The notes: generated by a model from the letters alone, not told the origin. A stretch of 64,000 bases of DNA from Maridesulfovibrio bastinii DSM 16055 (GCF_000429985.1 NZ_AUCX01000023.1:1-64000); one strand, 5' to 3'. Counted from the stretch's first letter, positions 15,867 through 25,106 are shown. Numbers and translations are program-made.

Positions 15867-18683
15867 ATGAGTGATTATAAAAAGACTTTATGTCTTCCCA
15901 AAACTAAATTCCCAATGAAAGCAAATCTCAAACAGCGTGAACCTGAGATGCTCAAAAATTGGGAAGAGAACAATACTTATGCTAAAATGGTTGAAGCAAA
16001 TAATGATGAAAAAAATTATGTGCTTCATGATGGCCCCCCTTATGCGAATGGGCATATACATATGGGAACAGCCATGAACAAGGTTCTCAAAGATATAATC
16101 ATCAAGTCTAAAAACATGCGCGGTCTTAAGGCTGAATATATTCCGGGATGGGACTGCCACGGTCTGCCGATTGAACACAAAGTTGAGCAGGACCTTAAAA
16201 AGAAAAAAAAGGATCTTCCGACTTTAATAATTCGTAAACTCTGCCGGGAATACGCTCTCAAATTTGTTGATGTTCAGAGAAAGGAATTTAAAAGACTTGG
16301 AGTTCTTGGTAAATGGGAAGATCCATATCTTACGCTCAAGCCTGAATATGAAGCAGCTACAGCACGTGAACTTGGCCGTGTAATGGAAAACGGATCCGTT
16401 GTGCGTGGTAAAAAACCGATTCACTGGTGCTGTTCTTGTCGCACAGCTCTGGCTGAAGCAGAAGTAGAATATGAAGATCATACCTCTCCTTCTATATATG
16501 TACGCTTTCCATTAAATGATAAGAATCTATTAAATGTACTTCCGGAAAACGTCAGTACTGAAATAGACCTTGAAAAAACATACGTTGCAATCTGGACAAC
16601 TACTCCCTGGACAATACCTGACAATATGGCTGTAGCTGTTCATCCTGAATTTGATTACTGCGTATGCCGTGTCAACGGAGATTTCTATATACTTGCTGAA
16701 AGTCTTCTGCCGGTCTGCTCAGAAAAATTCGGGTGGGACAAATATGAAATTTTAGCAAAAGTAGCAGGCGCAAAGCTTGAGGGTCTAATTGCCAAACATC
16801 CTATTTACGACCGCAAGTCACCTATTGTGACTGCAGATTATGTAACTCTGGATAGTGGTACAGGTTGTGTTCATACTGCCCCCGGTCATGGTCGTGAAGA
16901 CTTTGAAACAGGCCTCAGATACGGCCTTGAAGTCTATTCGCCCATGAACAATGATGGTGTATTCCTTAAGGATGTCGAATTTTTTGCCGGACTTAACGTT
17001 TTCGAAGCCAACCCTAAAGTTATCGAAAAACTTGAGGAAGTGGGCAACCTTCTCGCTCAGGAGAATATTACTCACTCATACCCGCATTGCTGGCGCTGTA
17101 AAGAACCTGTTATTTTTCGTGCTACCACTCAGTGGTTTGTTTCCATGGAAAACAATAATCTCCGCCAGAAATCCCTTGATGCTATCCGCAACAGCGTAAA
17201 CTGGATTCCTTCATGGGGAGAAGAACGAATTTTCAAAATGGTTGAAAATCGTCCCGACTGGTGTATTTCACGCCAGAGAAACTGGGGAGTTCCGATCATT
17301 GCCCTCATCTGTCAGGATTGCGATGAAGTTTACAATGATCCTGAATGGGTATTTTCTGTTGTAGATGAATTTGAAAAGCATGAAACAGGTTGCGACTACT
17401 GGTTTGAAAAATCAGTTGAAGAACTTGCTCCCAAAGGACTTAAATGTCCCAAATGTGGCGGTACACACTGGGCTAAAGAAACTGATATCCTTGATGTCTG
17501 GTTTGATTCAGGTACCAGCTATGCTGCTGTTGTTGAAAAACGTCCTGAATTAAGCTTCCCTGCGGATCTTTATTTAGAAGGATCCGATCAGCATAGAGGA
17601 TGGTTCCACAGCTCTTTACTGGCATCCATGGGAACAAGAGGAGTTCCTCCTTATAAAAATGTTCTGACCCATGGATATGTTGTTGATAAGAACGGTCGTA
17701 AGATGTCCAAATCCATAGGAAACGTAATAGCTCCTCAGGAAATTATCGACAAACATGGTGCTGAAATTCTCAGGATGTGGGTTTCTGCTGTAAACTATCA
17801 GGAAGATGTCCGTATATCTGATGAAATTCTTAACAGACTCGTAGACGCATATCGCAGAATTCGTAATACCTGCCGTTACCTCCTAGGTAACCTTGATGGG
17901 TTTGAGCCTTCAACTGATGCGGTTTCAGCCGAAGAGCTCCTTCCTGTTGACCATTTCGCACTTGATCTGGTCCGCAGACGTCATGAAACAATACAAAAAG
18001 CTTATGAAACTTTTGAATTCCATAAAGTTTATCATACCCTGCATAATTTATGTGTAGGTGATCTCTCAGCTTTCTACCTTGATATAATAAAAGACAGATT
18101 ATACGTTTCAGGACAGAAAAGTATTGAAAGGCGTTCAGCTCAGACAGTTCTGTGGCAGACCCTCATGATGCTGGTGGTTGATATGGCACCGGTACTCTCA
18201 TTTACTTCCGAGGAAGTATTTTCTCACATTCCGGCAGGAATGAAAGGTGAAGTGGAGACTGTTTTTGCTCTTCGCCCTGAACTGATGGATGCCTCTATAA
18301 GTTCAGAAGAACGTGACAGATGGGAATTGCTGATGGAAGTTCGTTCTGAAGTGACAAAGGCTATCGAACCTTTGAGACGTGAAAGGACTATCGGCCATTC
18401 GCTTGATACAAAAATTAATATATTTGCTAGCGATACTATCCTTAAGGCTTTACAGGATGTAGACCTTCGGGAGTTCTTTATTGTTTCAGGCGCTGAGACC
18501 TTCCCATTTGCAGAAGCTCCATCGGAAGCTCACACGGCAGAAGAACTTGAAGAACTGGCCATTAGTGTTGAGAAAGCCAGTGGTGAAAAATGCAGCCGTT
18601 GCTGGAGATATGACACTCTTGGTGAAAACAGTGATCATCCGGAACTTTGCCCCCGCTGTGCAAAAGTTATGTCTGGCGAATAG
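15867..18683 (+). CDS. ileS: Isoleucyl-tRNA synthetase
   Basis: IleRS charges tRNA-Ile with isoleucine. The 938-residue class I enzyme has the HIGH motif as [11 protein letters not shown] (near residue 58), the editing (CP1) domain with [11 protein letters not shown] and [12 protein letters not shown], the KMSKS motif in [11 protein letters not shown] (near residue 605), an anticodon-binding domain and a C-terminal zinc finger, CSRCWRYD...CPRC. Length and bacterial-type zinc tail match the proteobacterial IleS. ATG at 15867 follows CCGGAGGA by about 11 bases. No T-box leader is visible in the 190-base upstream gap. The downstream terminator separates it from lspA, though ileS-lspA neighbourhood is common in Proteobacteria. 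Confidence 0.97.
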   Translation: MSDYKKTLCLPKTKFPMKANLKQREPEMLKNWEENNTYAKMVEANNDEKNYVLHDGPPYANGHIHMGTAMNKVLKDIIIKSKNMRGLKAEYIPGWDCHGLPIEHKVEQDLKKKKKDLPTLIIRKLCREYALKFVDVQRKEFKRLGVLGKWEDPYLTLKPEYEAATARELGRVMENGSVVRGKKPIHWCCSCRTALAEAEVEYEDHTSPSIYVRFPLNDKNLLNVLPENVSTEIDLEKTYVAIWTTTPWTIPDNMAVAVHPEFDYCVCRVNGDFYILAESLLPVCSEKFGWDKYEILAKVAGAKLEGLIAKHPIYDRKSPIVTADYVTLDSGTGCVHTAPGHGREDFETGLRYGLEVYSPMNNDGVFLKDVEFFAGLNVFEANPKVIEKLEEVGNLLAQENITHSYPHCWRCKEPVIFRATTQWFVSMENNNLRQKSLDAIRNSVNWIPSWGEERIFKMVENRPDWCISRQRNWGVPIIALICQDCDEVYNDPEWVFSVVDEFEKHETGCDYWFEKSVEELAPKGLKCPKCGGTHWAKETDILDVWFDSGTSYAAVVEKRPELSFPADLYLEGSDQHRGWFHSSLLASMGTRGVPPYKNVLTHGYVVDKNGRKMSKSIGNVIAPQEIIDKHGAEILRMWVSAVNYQEDVRISDEILNRLVDAYRRIRNTCRYLLGNLDGFEPSTDAVSAEELLPVDHFALDLVRRRHETIQKAYETFEFHKVYHTLHNLCVGDLSAFYLDIIKDRLYVSGQKSIERRSAQTVLWQTLMMLVVDMAPVLSFTSEEVFSHIPAGMKGEVETVFALRPELMDASISSEERDRWELLMEVRSEVTKAIEPLRRERTIGHSLDTKINIFASDTILKALQDVDLREFFIVSGAETFPFAEAPSEAHTAEELEELAISVEKASGEKCSRCWRYDTLGENSDHPELCPRCAKVMSGE

Positions 18684-18710
18684 AAGATCTGTCATTTAAA
18701 ATGATTGTGT

Positions 18711-18748
18711 AAAACCCCCGTCTCCAGATCATGGAGAACGGGGGTTTT
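18711..18748 (+). terminator. Terminator after ileS
   Basis: AAAACCCCCGT and ACGGGGGTTTT form the base of a long hairpin with an inner CTCCA/TGGAG stem. The plus-strand T-run follows directly. Confidence 0.88.
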
Positions 18749-18799
18749 AATAAGCGGATAACAGTTATGACAACATACTAGTTTAACTTCAGATAGTAG

Positions 18800-19315
18800 A
18801 TGGCAGGACTAAATTTAATGAACAAATTTCTTCACGCAGGAATAATTGCATCCGCAACGGTTATTCTAGATCAACTTACCAAATATACCATCCAGTCAAG
18901 TTTACCTTTATGGTCTTCAAAAACCATAATACCCAATTTCTTTAATCTGGTTCATGCCGTAAACAAAGGTGCAGCTTTCGGTTTTTTGAATAGAGCTGAT
19001 ATAACATGGCAGCGAGGATTCTTTATAGTAATAACACTTATTGCCTTGGGTGTTATTTATTATCTTATAAAATCTATGAACAAAATTTATAAGGTTCAGG
19101 TAACAGCACTCTCTTTGTTACTTGGAGGTGCGGTAGGTAATCTTATTGACCGCATTTTATTTGGTCAGGTTACTGACTTTCTGGATTTTTATATCGGTAA
19201 TTACCACTGGCCGGCATTCAATGTTGCAGATATTGCTTTGACAGTTGGAGCCTTTATGATGATAATTGCAGTATACATAAATAAAAACGATGGATCCGAT
19301 AATATTACAAACTGA
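18800..19315 (+). CDS. lspA: Lipoprotein signal peptidase (signal peptidase II)
   Basis: LspA removes the signal peptide from diacylglyceryl-modified prolipoproteins in the inner membrane. The 171-residue protein has four predicted membrane helices and the conserved boxes VNKGAAFGFLN, GGAVGNLIDR and VTDFLDF...FNVADIALTVG, including the two catalytic aspartates (in NLIDR and FNVAD). The start may be ATG 18800 or the ATG at 18818 (MNKFLHAG); neither has a clear ribosome site. Its 3' end overlaps the next gene by 26 bases, tying it to a divergent Lgt homologue and a YbgF-like lipoprotein in one operon. Confidence 0.93.
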   Translation: MAGLNLMNKFLHAGIIASATVILDQLTKYTIQSSLPLWSSKTIIPNFFNLVHAVNKGAAFGFLNRADITWQRGFFIVITLIALGVIYYLIKSMNKIYKVQVTALSLLLGGAVGNLIDRILFGQVTDFLDFYIGNYHWPAFNVADIALTVGAFMMIIAVYINKNDGSDNITN

Positions 19316-20045
19316 TAATTTTACTATATACAGTTATAGTATTTATTTCATCACTGCATGTCTGCTCGGCCTCGCAGTTATTACACGAGAAGCCAGACTT
19401 CGCGGATTAAATTTTAACTTTGGTCCCATTGCCGGGCTGATCGCATTAGTTTGTGGAATAATTGGTGCAAAAATTTCGTTTGCAGCCCTTCACCCTAGAC
19501 TAATTATCTCTTCTCCTGAAATTTTATTTACATTCAGCAACAAAACAATGTGTTTTTCTGGAGCACTCATTTTTGGTGCAACCGGAGCCAGCCTTTTTTT
19601 AAAAAATAGAAACCAAAGTATACTACCGTGGGCAGACTCGTTTGCTCCGGCGATAGCTATAGCCTTATCTGTTGGATGGCTAGGATGTTTTGCTTCCGGA
19701 TTCGGATATGGGACCCCGACTGATTTACCATGGGCTGTTATTAATCACTCTACGGATTCATTAGCACCAATCGGGACTTTAATGCATACGACACAAATTT
19801 ATTATAGTGTTTCATACCTGATAATTTTTCTAACTTTAGCAATTGTCGCAAAATATGCTAGATTTTCTGGTATTATTAGCGGGATATTTATCACTTTATT
19901 CGGCCTCTCCAACTTTTTAATAAGTTTTTTGCGGGCAGACCGCTTAGCACAACTGGGACCATTAAGTTTTGAGCAAGTGTTAGAACTGGCTTTTCTTTCA
20001 ATTGGAGTTTATCTTACTCTCCAAAAGAATTATGGGAGCAAATGA
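19290..20045 (+). CDS. Divergent Lgt-family (prolipoprotein diacylglyceryl transferase-like) membrane protein
   Basis: The 251-residue protein has about seven hydrophobic helices and the Lgt skeleton: an N-terminal IYSYSIYFI segment, a central GWLGCFASGFGYG box and TQIYYS plus ISFLRAD near the C terminus. Several residues considered essential in true Lgt are missing or changed. The HGG motif is replaced by MCFSGALIFG, and the GRxGN arginine becomes Trp in GWLGC. It is therefore probably not the housekeeping enzyme, which should lie elsewhere in the genome, but a paralogue of unknown activity. It overlaps lspA by 26 bases and touches the next gene (ATGATG), so it is expressed with lipoprotein processing genes. 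Confidence 0.72.
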   Translation: MDPIILQTDNFTIYSYSIYFITACLLGLAVITREARLRGLNFNFGPIAGLIALVCGIIGAKISFAALHPRLIISSPEILFTFSNKTMCFSGALIFGATGASLFLKNRNQSILPWADSFAPAIAIALSVGWLGCFASGFGYGTPTDLPWAVINHSTDSLAPIGTLMHTTQIYYSVSYLIIFLTLAIVAKYARFSGIISGIFITLFGLSNFLISFLRADRLAQLGPLSFEQVLELAFLSIGVYLTLQKNYGSK

Positions 20046-20278
20046 TGTTTTTTGGAAATATACCAGAACTTCCATTATCAACTTGGATGACGATTCTAGG
20101 TTGTATTGGTTTTTTCGCAGCTTTATCCCTTTTTGCTATATGGGATGCATTTAAACGTGATTTTCCAACTTCAATGGAAAAAGTTGGCTGGATCCAACTT
20201 TCAATCTTTATACCTTTCCTAGGATGTCTTGCTTATTTCTGCCTAGGTAGGAGAAGAGGTAAAAAATATGAAGCATAG
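20042..20278 (+). CDS. Small membrane protein with PLDc_N-like domain
   Basis: The 78-residue protein has two hydrophobic helices (about residues 17-35 and 48-66) separated by a charged loop and ends GRRRGKKYEA. The pattern WIQLSIFIPFLGCLAYFCLG followed by RRRG matches the N-terminal membrane domain of cardiolipin synthases (PLDc_N), here without the phospholipase D catalytic domain. Stand-alone copies are common and their role is unknown. It starts inside the stop region of the Lgt-like gene (GGGAGC precedes the ATG) and overlaps the lipoprotein gene by 11 bases, indicating strict co-expression. Confidence 0.75.
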   Translation: MMFFGNIPELPLSTWMTILGCIGFFAALSLFAIWDAFKRDFPTSMEKVGWIQLSIFIPFLGCLAYFCLGRRRGKKYEA

Positions 20279-21182
20279 CTTTAAACATAAAACAATCTCC
20301 GCAATTCTTATGGGAGTATTGCTGGCATCATCAGGTTGTGTAACAACTTCAGATTATAATGCCTTACAGAGGGAACTTCAGCAGACCCGTTCCAGATTGA
20401 ACAAAAAAATTGACGATCTTGATAGCAGAACTAGACATTCTGAAGCTGAAATCAATCAAAAAATTAATGAAACTGATTCCATCAGATCTCAGCAGGCAGG
20501 CCTTGCAGCAGATGTTCTTTCCATAAAAAGAGACGTTGCCCAGCTAAAAGGTTCAGTAGATTCAATGTCTATGAATGTGAACCACATGTCTAATAGCACA
20601 GGTAACAGCACTCAGACTCTGGAAGATCTTTCAAACCAGATAAAAATAATGCAACTGGCATTGGAAAGTCAGTTGGCAGTTGATTTTGATAATATCAATC
20701 TTAAAGTTGATAAAGATAAAGATCTGACTGAAAATAAGGCGACAAGTGCGACTGTTGCAGCTGGTATCGAGGCTGTCGTCAGCCCCGAGAAAAAAGAAGC
20801 TCCGGCAGATCCAGCTAAAAAGCTTTATGATCAGGCTCTTAGCAAATTTACTAACCATAAATATAAAGAAGCCATTAGAGACTGGGCAGAGTTTGTTAAG
20901 AACTTTAATGGGAATAAGCTGGTTCCAAACTCTATTTTCTGGCAGGGTGAATGCTATTACCAACTTGGTGACTATGCAAATGCAGCTTTAAAATATCAGG
21001 ATGTAATTGCTAAATATCCTAAAAGCACAAAGCTCAGGCAGGCTATGTTAAAGCAAGGTATTTCTTTGATTAAGCTGAACAAAGTCAAACCGGGTAAATT
21101 CATTCTAAATGATTTGATTAAAAAATCTCCAAAATCAACCGAAGCTAAAAGAGCTAAAATTTATCTTGATAACTTAAAATAA
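20268..21182 (+). CDS. YbgF/CpoB-like outer-envelope lipoprotein
   Basis: The 304-residue protein has a signal sequence ending in a lipobox-like LLASSGC (Cys near residue 24), so it should be a lipoprotein. Residues about 30-110 form a coiled coil (LQRELQQTRSRLNKKIDDLD and similar heptads). The C-terminal part (about 180-304) contains three TPR-like repeats: YDQALSKFTNHKYKEAI, CYYQLGDYANAALKYQDVI and ISLIKLNKVKPGKFIL. This coiled coil plus TPR layout is that of YbgF/CpoB, which coordinates Tol-Pal and peptidoglycan synthesis at division. No tol or pal gene is adjacent. It overlaps the small membrane gene by 11 bases and forms part of the lspA operon, fitting a lipoprotein substrate. Confidence 0.8.
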   Translation: MKHSFKHKTISAILMGVLLASSGCVTTSDYNALQRELQQTRSRLNKKIDDLDSRTRHSEAEINQKINETDSIRSQQAGLAADVLSIKRDVAQLKGSVDSMSMNVNHMSNSTGNSTQTLEDLSNQIKIMQLALESQLAVDFDNINLKVDKDKDLTENKATSATVAAGIEAVVSPEKKEAPADPAKKLYDQALSKFTNHKYKEAIRDWAEFVKNFNGNKLVPNSIFWQGECYYQLGDYANAALKYQDVIAKYPKSTKLRQAMLKQGISLIKLNKVKPGKFILNDLIKKSPKSTEAKRAKIYLDNLK

Positions 21183-21234
21183 ATTTTAATCGCTTAGCAC
21201 TGAATATACAGAAAACCAAAGATGGAAGACTAAA

Positions 21235-21678
21235 ATGAGTGAAAACAACAATTTAAGCAAGATTATTCACCTTGCCTTTCCTCCTGAAATTTCAGGAAGA
21301 CCAGTTATCTGCAACCTTGGAAAATTATTTGACCTGAGCTTCAACATTCTCAAGTCAGATATAAACCCAAGGCAGGAAGGTTCAATGACCCTTGAAATAT
21401 CAGGTACCGAAGAAGAATTCCAGACAGGAATTAACTATCTTAAAGAAAACGGTGTTTCGCTGATACCGGTAGCCAGCAAAATTGCAAGGGACGAAGATTC
21501 ATGCATGCATTGCGGTATGTGTCTGGCAATGTGCCCCACCGGAGCCCTTTCTCTGGATATGGATACAAGACTGGTCATGTTTGATCTTGAAAAATGTACA
21601 GCCTGTGGCAGATGCACCAAAATCTGTCCCGTACGGGCTATGATCATTGATCCACAGGACGACAATGGAATAGCTTAA
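21235..21678 (+). CDS. NIL-domain ferredoxin-like 4Fe-4S protein
   Basis: The 147-residue soluble protein has an N-terminal NIL-type ligand-binding region (about residues 8-80, with RPVICNLGKLFDLSFNIL and the GSMTLEISGTEEEFQTGI pattern). Two 4Fe-4S motifs follow: CMHCGMCLAMCPTGAL and CTACGRCTKICPVRAM. NIL domains are also found at the C terminus of methionine ABC ATPases, and the ferredoxin fusion is linked to homocysteine/sulfur assimilation in several anaerobes. The neighbours here (PilZ-like, CheZ) suggest another use. The stop codon overlaps the next ATG, so it is coupled to the PilZ-like gene. Confidence 0.85.
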   Translation: MSENNNLSKIIHLAFPPEISGRPVICNLGKLFDLSFNILKSDINPRQEGSMTLEISGTEEEFQTGINYLKENGVSLIPVASKIARDEDSCMHCGMCLAMCPTGALSLDMDTRLVMFDLEKCTACGRCTKICPVRAMIIDPQDDNGIA

Positions 21679-22190
21679 TGATTCAGGGTAAACAGCATTA
21701 TTCTAAGGTAAAAACCAGAATAGAGGGAATGGCACGGATTGCAGAATCCGTCCATTCCCCATTGCTGTTTAGAAACTCTGAATCTATTGGTCAGGATAAT
21801 CTGCCAGAAAAACTTGAAGAGTCCAAAATTCCAGATGGTCTCAAATTATTTCTTACAGAGATGGATCGTAAGCTTAATATTCTTTTACAGCTTCACAGCA
21901 TAAAAAAGCTTGAAGACAGTTATCCTGTAAAAATTGATATAAGAGAAATTTCCGGTGAAGGGATTGATTTTATACCTGATAGACCGATAGCTGAAAACCA
22001 GATTCTAGAAGTCATACTGATACTGGAACAAATGCCCATAAAAACAGCAGGTGCAAAAGGATTCGCCCAAAAAAAAGGAGACATCTGGCATCTTGACTTC
22101 AACAATATACGAGAAAATGATCAGGAATTAATAATCCAGTTTGTTTTCAGCGAACAAAGAGAACTTATAAGAGCGCAAAAAAATATTTAA
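21678..22190 (+). CDS. Atypical PilZ-domain protein
   Basis: The 170-residue protein shows a PilZ-like barrel pattern in its C-terminal two thirds (REISGEGIDFIPDRPIAENQ, then ILEVILILEQMPIK, HLDFNNIRENDQELI and a final FVFSEQRELIRAQ). A preceding helical segment (LKLFLTEMDRKLNILLQLHS) resembles the helices of tetrameric, non-canonical PilZ proteins. The c-di-GMP-binding RxxxR motif is not visible, and the usual D/NxSxxG reads EISGEG. It may therefore be a structural or protein-binding PilZ rather than a c-di-GMP receptor. It starts at the NIL-ferredoxin stop (TAATG) and is followed 31 bases later by cheZ, suggesting a role in motility control. Confidence 0.7.
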   Translation: MIQGKQHYSKVKTRIEGMARIAESVHSPLLFRNSESIGQDNLPEKLEESKIPDGLKLFLTEMDRKLNILLQLHSIKKLEDSYPVKIDIREISGEGIDFIPDRPIAENQILEVILILEQMPIKTAGAKGFAQKKGDIWHLDFNNIRENDQELIIQFVFSEQRELIRAQKNI

Positions 22191-22221
22191 CGACACTGCA
22201 AATTACATCAAGGAGAGGGAT

Positions 22222-22950
22222 GTGATAAACGACGAACAAATCGTCAAAGATATGATGGAAAGAGTCTCTGAAGACCTTGTGCACAGTTTGAAAGAAAGTA
22301 TTACTCAAGCTGTTCAGAAAGAGGTTTCCAAAAATTTATCAAAAGCACTGCTTGAAGGTGAATTTTACAGACGCATAAATCATGACCTTCAAAATGGTCT
22401 TAAAGACATATACCGCGAAGTTTCAAAAGCTAAAAGCGGGCCGGCAGGAACAATTGCCGTTGAAGCTGACCCAGATGAATTATTTTCAGAGGCATCTGAC
22501 CAACTGGATGCAATTCTCAGAACAACAGAGAAAGCGACTGAAGACATCATGGATATAGTTGAAAAACTTCAGGGAACGCAAATGGCTCTTTCAGACCTTA
22601 TCAAAGGTTTTGAAACAGGTGGAGTTAAAAAAACTCAGCGTGAAAAACTTAGCCAGATTAATAATGAATTAGGCTTAGACCTGATGACAATAATGACAAC
22701 TTTGAGCTTTCAGGACTTAACCGGGCAACGCATAAAAATAATAATTGAGACAATTAAAAGCGTAGAAAAAATAGTACTTGATCTATACATGTCTACAGGC
22801 CTTAAAATAAAAGCCAGAGAAAAAGCTCCTGAGATGACTCTTGAACAGTTAGACACTGAAACTGAAAATAAAATGTCTGAACTGAAGGGACCGGCTGAAG
22901 AGGCTTCACAAAATGAGGTTGATGACCTCTTATCACAGTTGGGATTATAG
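22222..22950 (+). CDS. cheZ: Chemotaxis phosphatase CheZ
   Basis: CheZ dephosphorylates CheY-P, ending the flagellar switching signal. The 242-residue protein is almost wholly helical. It has the catalytic motif LSFQDLTGQRIK, with Asp165 and Gln169 at the positions equivalent to E. coli Asp143 and Gln147. The C-terminal tail EVDDLLSQLGL matches the CheY-binding peptide. Start is GTG at 22222, directly after AAGGAGAGGGAT. It is encoded with the NIL-ferredoxin and PilZ-like genes rather than with cheA/cheY, which are not in the window. The long 18-bp inverted repeat about 50 bases downstream probably ends the transcript. Confidence 0.9.
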   Translation: MINDEQIVKDMMERVSEDLVHSLKESITQAVQKEVSKNLSKALLEGEFYRRINHDLQNGLKDIYREVSKAKSGPAGTIAVEADPDELFSEASDQLDAILRTTEKATEDIMDIVEKLQGTQMALSDLIKGFETGGVKKTQREKLSQINNELGLDLMTIMTTLSFQDLTGQRIKIIIETIKSVEKIVLDLYMSTGLKIKAREKAPEMTLEQLDTETENKMSELKGPAEEASQNEVDDLLSQLGL

Positions 22951-23000
22951 TACTCCTGAAAAAGAGTCTATTACAGGACTAAAAAGACTCTTGCAGACTG

Positions 23001-23040
23001 GGTGTATTAATTATTTAAAAACTTAAATAATTAATACACC
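23001..23040. repeat. Perfect 18-bp AT-rich inverted repeat after cheZ
   Basis: The 18-base arm at 23001-23018 is exactly complementary to 23023-23040 with an AAAC loop. The outer end of each arm is GGTGTATTAA and the inner part almost pure A/T. It lacks a flanking T-run on the plus strand, so it may be a terminator of unusual composition or a protein-binding palindrome between convergent transcripts. Confidence 0.6.
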
Positions 23041-23196
23041 GTTAAATGCAATATTAAATGTTATATTTTAGTAAAGACTTTAATAAAATTTAAGCATACA
23101 TAAATTTTAATACTGAACTTCACTACAACAACTTAATAACCATAAAATATATTGATATATTATTTGGTACAGAACTCTCCAAACGCATCTAAGATA

Positions 23197-24309
23197 TCAA
23201 ACATCTGATTTCATAATTTCCATAGTAATTCTTGCTGCATCGACCAATGATTGAATATGTATTGACTCATTTACTGTATGCACGTCAGTCATTCCAATAC
23301 CCAAAGTTAAGACAGACATCCCCTTTCCACTAAAAACATTTGCGTCGCTCCCGCCACCGGTAGCTGAAATTTTTGATTTGATGCCACACTTTTCACAACA
23401 GCGTACGATACTTTCTATCAAAGGATCATTTTCAGGGATATCTACAGGAGGGTAAGTCAATTCTGCGTTGAAGTTATAACTCCCTCCAACTTTAGCTATG
23501 GCTTCGCTGCAAGCTTTTTTCATATTATCTAATTGTGCAGACAATTTTTCCTCACTGATAGAGCGAGCTTCAGCCATGACATTAACCTTATCAGCCACAA
23601 TATTTGTGGCGACTCCTCCAGATATTGAACCTATATTTGCGGTAGTATCAGAATCAATCCTGAGCAGCTGCATTCTCGTAATGGCCTCAGCAGCCAACTG
23701 AATTGCACTCACTCCTGCCTCAGGAGACATTCCTGCATGTGAAGCCCTGCCAATAAATTCTATGTCGATATAAGCCTTGCCCGGAGATCTATTTATAAGA
23801 GTTCCGACACTCCCTTCAGCATCAAGAACAATTATTTCATTAGAATTAAGCTTTTCGGAATCTAAGAATTTAGCACCGAACATCCCAGACTCTTCAACTA
23901 TAGTAAAAACAATTTTTATTTCAGGATGTGGAATATTCTCACTTTCCAAAGAAGTCACAGCCTCTAGTATTGCAGCAATACCACCTTTATCATCTCCTCC
24001 AAGTACAGTCTTTCCGTTTGAATAAATTACTCCATCTTTTATTACAGGCTCAACTCCATTGCAGGGCTTAACACAATCCATATGAGCCGAAAAAACAGGA
24101 CAAACGCCTCCTCCTGTTGCCGGAACTGTAATTATCAAATTACCGGAATTACCGCCGCAGCTATCCGCAGCCCTATCTTCTTCAAAGCTGAAATGGTAAT
24201 TCTCAGCCCATTTTTTTAAAAAGTTGCAAACATCTTTTTCATAAAAGGACGGACTATCAATTTTAACCAATGAAATGAATGTATCAACCAGCCTATTGGT
24301 ATCTACCAT
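23197..24309 (-). CDS. Peptidase T-like M20 family aminopeptidase
   Basis: The 370-residue protein has the M20 metallopeptidase layout: metal-binding VFSAHMDCVKP (His/Asp), the bridging LGGDDKGGIAAILEAV, the catalytic FTIVEESGMFGAK glutamates, a dimerisation insert beginning GRASHAGMSPEAGVSA and a final ligand region with GGGSDANVFSGKG and HTVNESIHI. It most resembles the PepT-like (peptidase T related) branch rather than ArgE or DapE, so it probably trims small peptides in the cytoplasm. GGGAG lies 6 bases before the ATG at 24309, making it better than the ATG at 24315. It is monocistronic. Confidence 0.85.
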   Translation of the reverse strand: MVDTNRLVDTFISLVKIDSPSFYEKDVCNFLKKWAENYHFSFEEDRAADSCGGNSGNLIITVPATGGGVCPVFSAHMDCVKPCNGVEPVIKDGVIYSNGKTVLGGDDKGGIAAILEAVTSLESENIPHPEIKIVFTIVEESGMFGAKFLDSEKLNSNEIIVLDAEGSVGTLINRSPGKAYIDIEFIGRASHAGMSPEAGVSAIQLAAEAITRMQLLRIDSDTTANIGSISGGVATNIVADKVNVMAEARSISEEKLSAQLDNMKKACSEAIAKVGGSYNFNAELTYPPVDIPENDPLIESIVRCCEKCGIKSKISATGGGSDANVFSGKGMSVLTLGIGMTDVHTVNESIHIQSLVDAARITMEIMKSDV

Positions 24310-24393
24310 ACACATCTCCCAAAAGTTTAAATATTATACCATGTTGATAACATCATTATTTTATTTAATTAATACAGAATGTGCTCATATTGA

Positions 24394-24639
24394 TATTTAA
24401 TTATTTTTAGTACAGTAGACAATTGCGGTTGGATTACTAGAGAAAAATGGAATTTTATAGATTGGTCTGGAACTGAACCTAATAATGCACGACATCAGAA
24501 TGAAATCCATTTCAGTGCAGATTCAAGATACGGATTCAGATGGAACTATGAAGACTCAGCTGTATCAAGCATGATAAATGGATATATTATAGAAAAGAAT
24601 ATCATCCTAGCTCCAACTCCTGTAATAACAGGTAGTTAG
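24394..24639 (+). pseudogene. Remnant of a C-type-lectin-like domain gene
   Basis: A frame open between a TGA at 24391 and TAG at 24637 encodes about 81 residues but has no ATG, GTG or ribosome site at its head. The text reads WITREKWNFIDWSGTEPNNA, then EIHFSADSRYGFRWNYED and NGYIIEKNIILAP. The pattern W..W..G.EPNN...NE..HF...G..WN......GYI.E is that of the C-terminal half of bacterial C-type-lectin-like domains. It is likely the broken end of a larger surface or exported protein. No insertion sequence is seen beside it. It could instead be a short gene using an unusual start, which I consider unlikely. Confidence 0.5.
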
Positions 24640-24710
24640 ATACTGTTTTCAGGTCTTGCAGTATCTTGAGGGTTAAAAAAATATTCTCCCAATAGACTAA
24701 CTATATAATA

Positions 24711-24743
24711 AAGGACTGTACTCCGATTGAATACAGTCCTTTT
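24711..24743. terminator. Terminator of the hydrogenase operon
   Basis: AAGGACTGTA and TACAGTCCTT form a 10-bp stem with an 11-base loop. A-rich left and T-rich right flanks allow use in both directions; it lies about 25 bases beyond the hypC stop codon on the minus strand. Confidence 0.75.
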
Positions 24744-24765
24744 AAAGAATAGTCTTTTAGATTAG

Positions 24766-25023
24766 TTAAAATCCACACGCTTCAGGTTCAGTTCCATCCG
24801 CGATCTTAACCATATCACGCAAAATTTTTAATGTTTCCTCAGCTTCAGTCGAATCAAGTTTGCGCAAAGCAAAACCAGCATGAACTATCAAATAGTCACC
24901 AACCTCAACTTCATCGGACATAAGCATGAGAGAAGCATCTAAAAAAGTCTCCCCTTCTCCCACTCTACACTTTGCCATCTGATCTGAAATAGATACGATC
25001 TCAACCGGAATTGCTAAACACAT
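24766..25023 (-). CDS. hypC: Hydrogenase maturation factor HypC/HupF
   Basis: The 85-residue protein starts MCLAIPVEIVSISD, with the essential N-terminal Cys2 that carries the Fe(CN)2CO unit during assembly of the [NiFe] site. It continues with VGDYLIVHAGFALRKLD, the second family signature. HypC chaperones the large subunit precursor until nickel insertion. It is the last gene of the hynB-hynA-protease-hypC cluster, about 83 bases after the protease gene. hypA, B, D, E and F are not in the window and must lie elsewhere. Confidence 0.92.
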   Translation of the reverse strand: MCLAIPVEIVSISDQMAKCRVGEGETFLDASLMLMSDEVEVGDYLIVHAGFALRKLDSTEAEETLKILRDMVKIADGTEPEACGF

Positions 25024-25106
25024 ATTACGACCTCTTTCGTTGAGTTGGTTACATTAAATATCTTCGAAAATATCTTCAGCTTTAAAGTATAATACCAGAT
25101 CATGCG

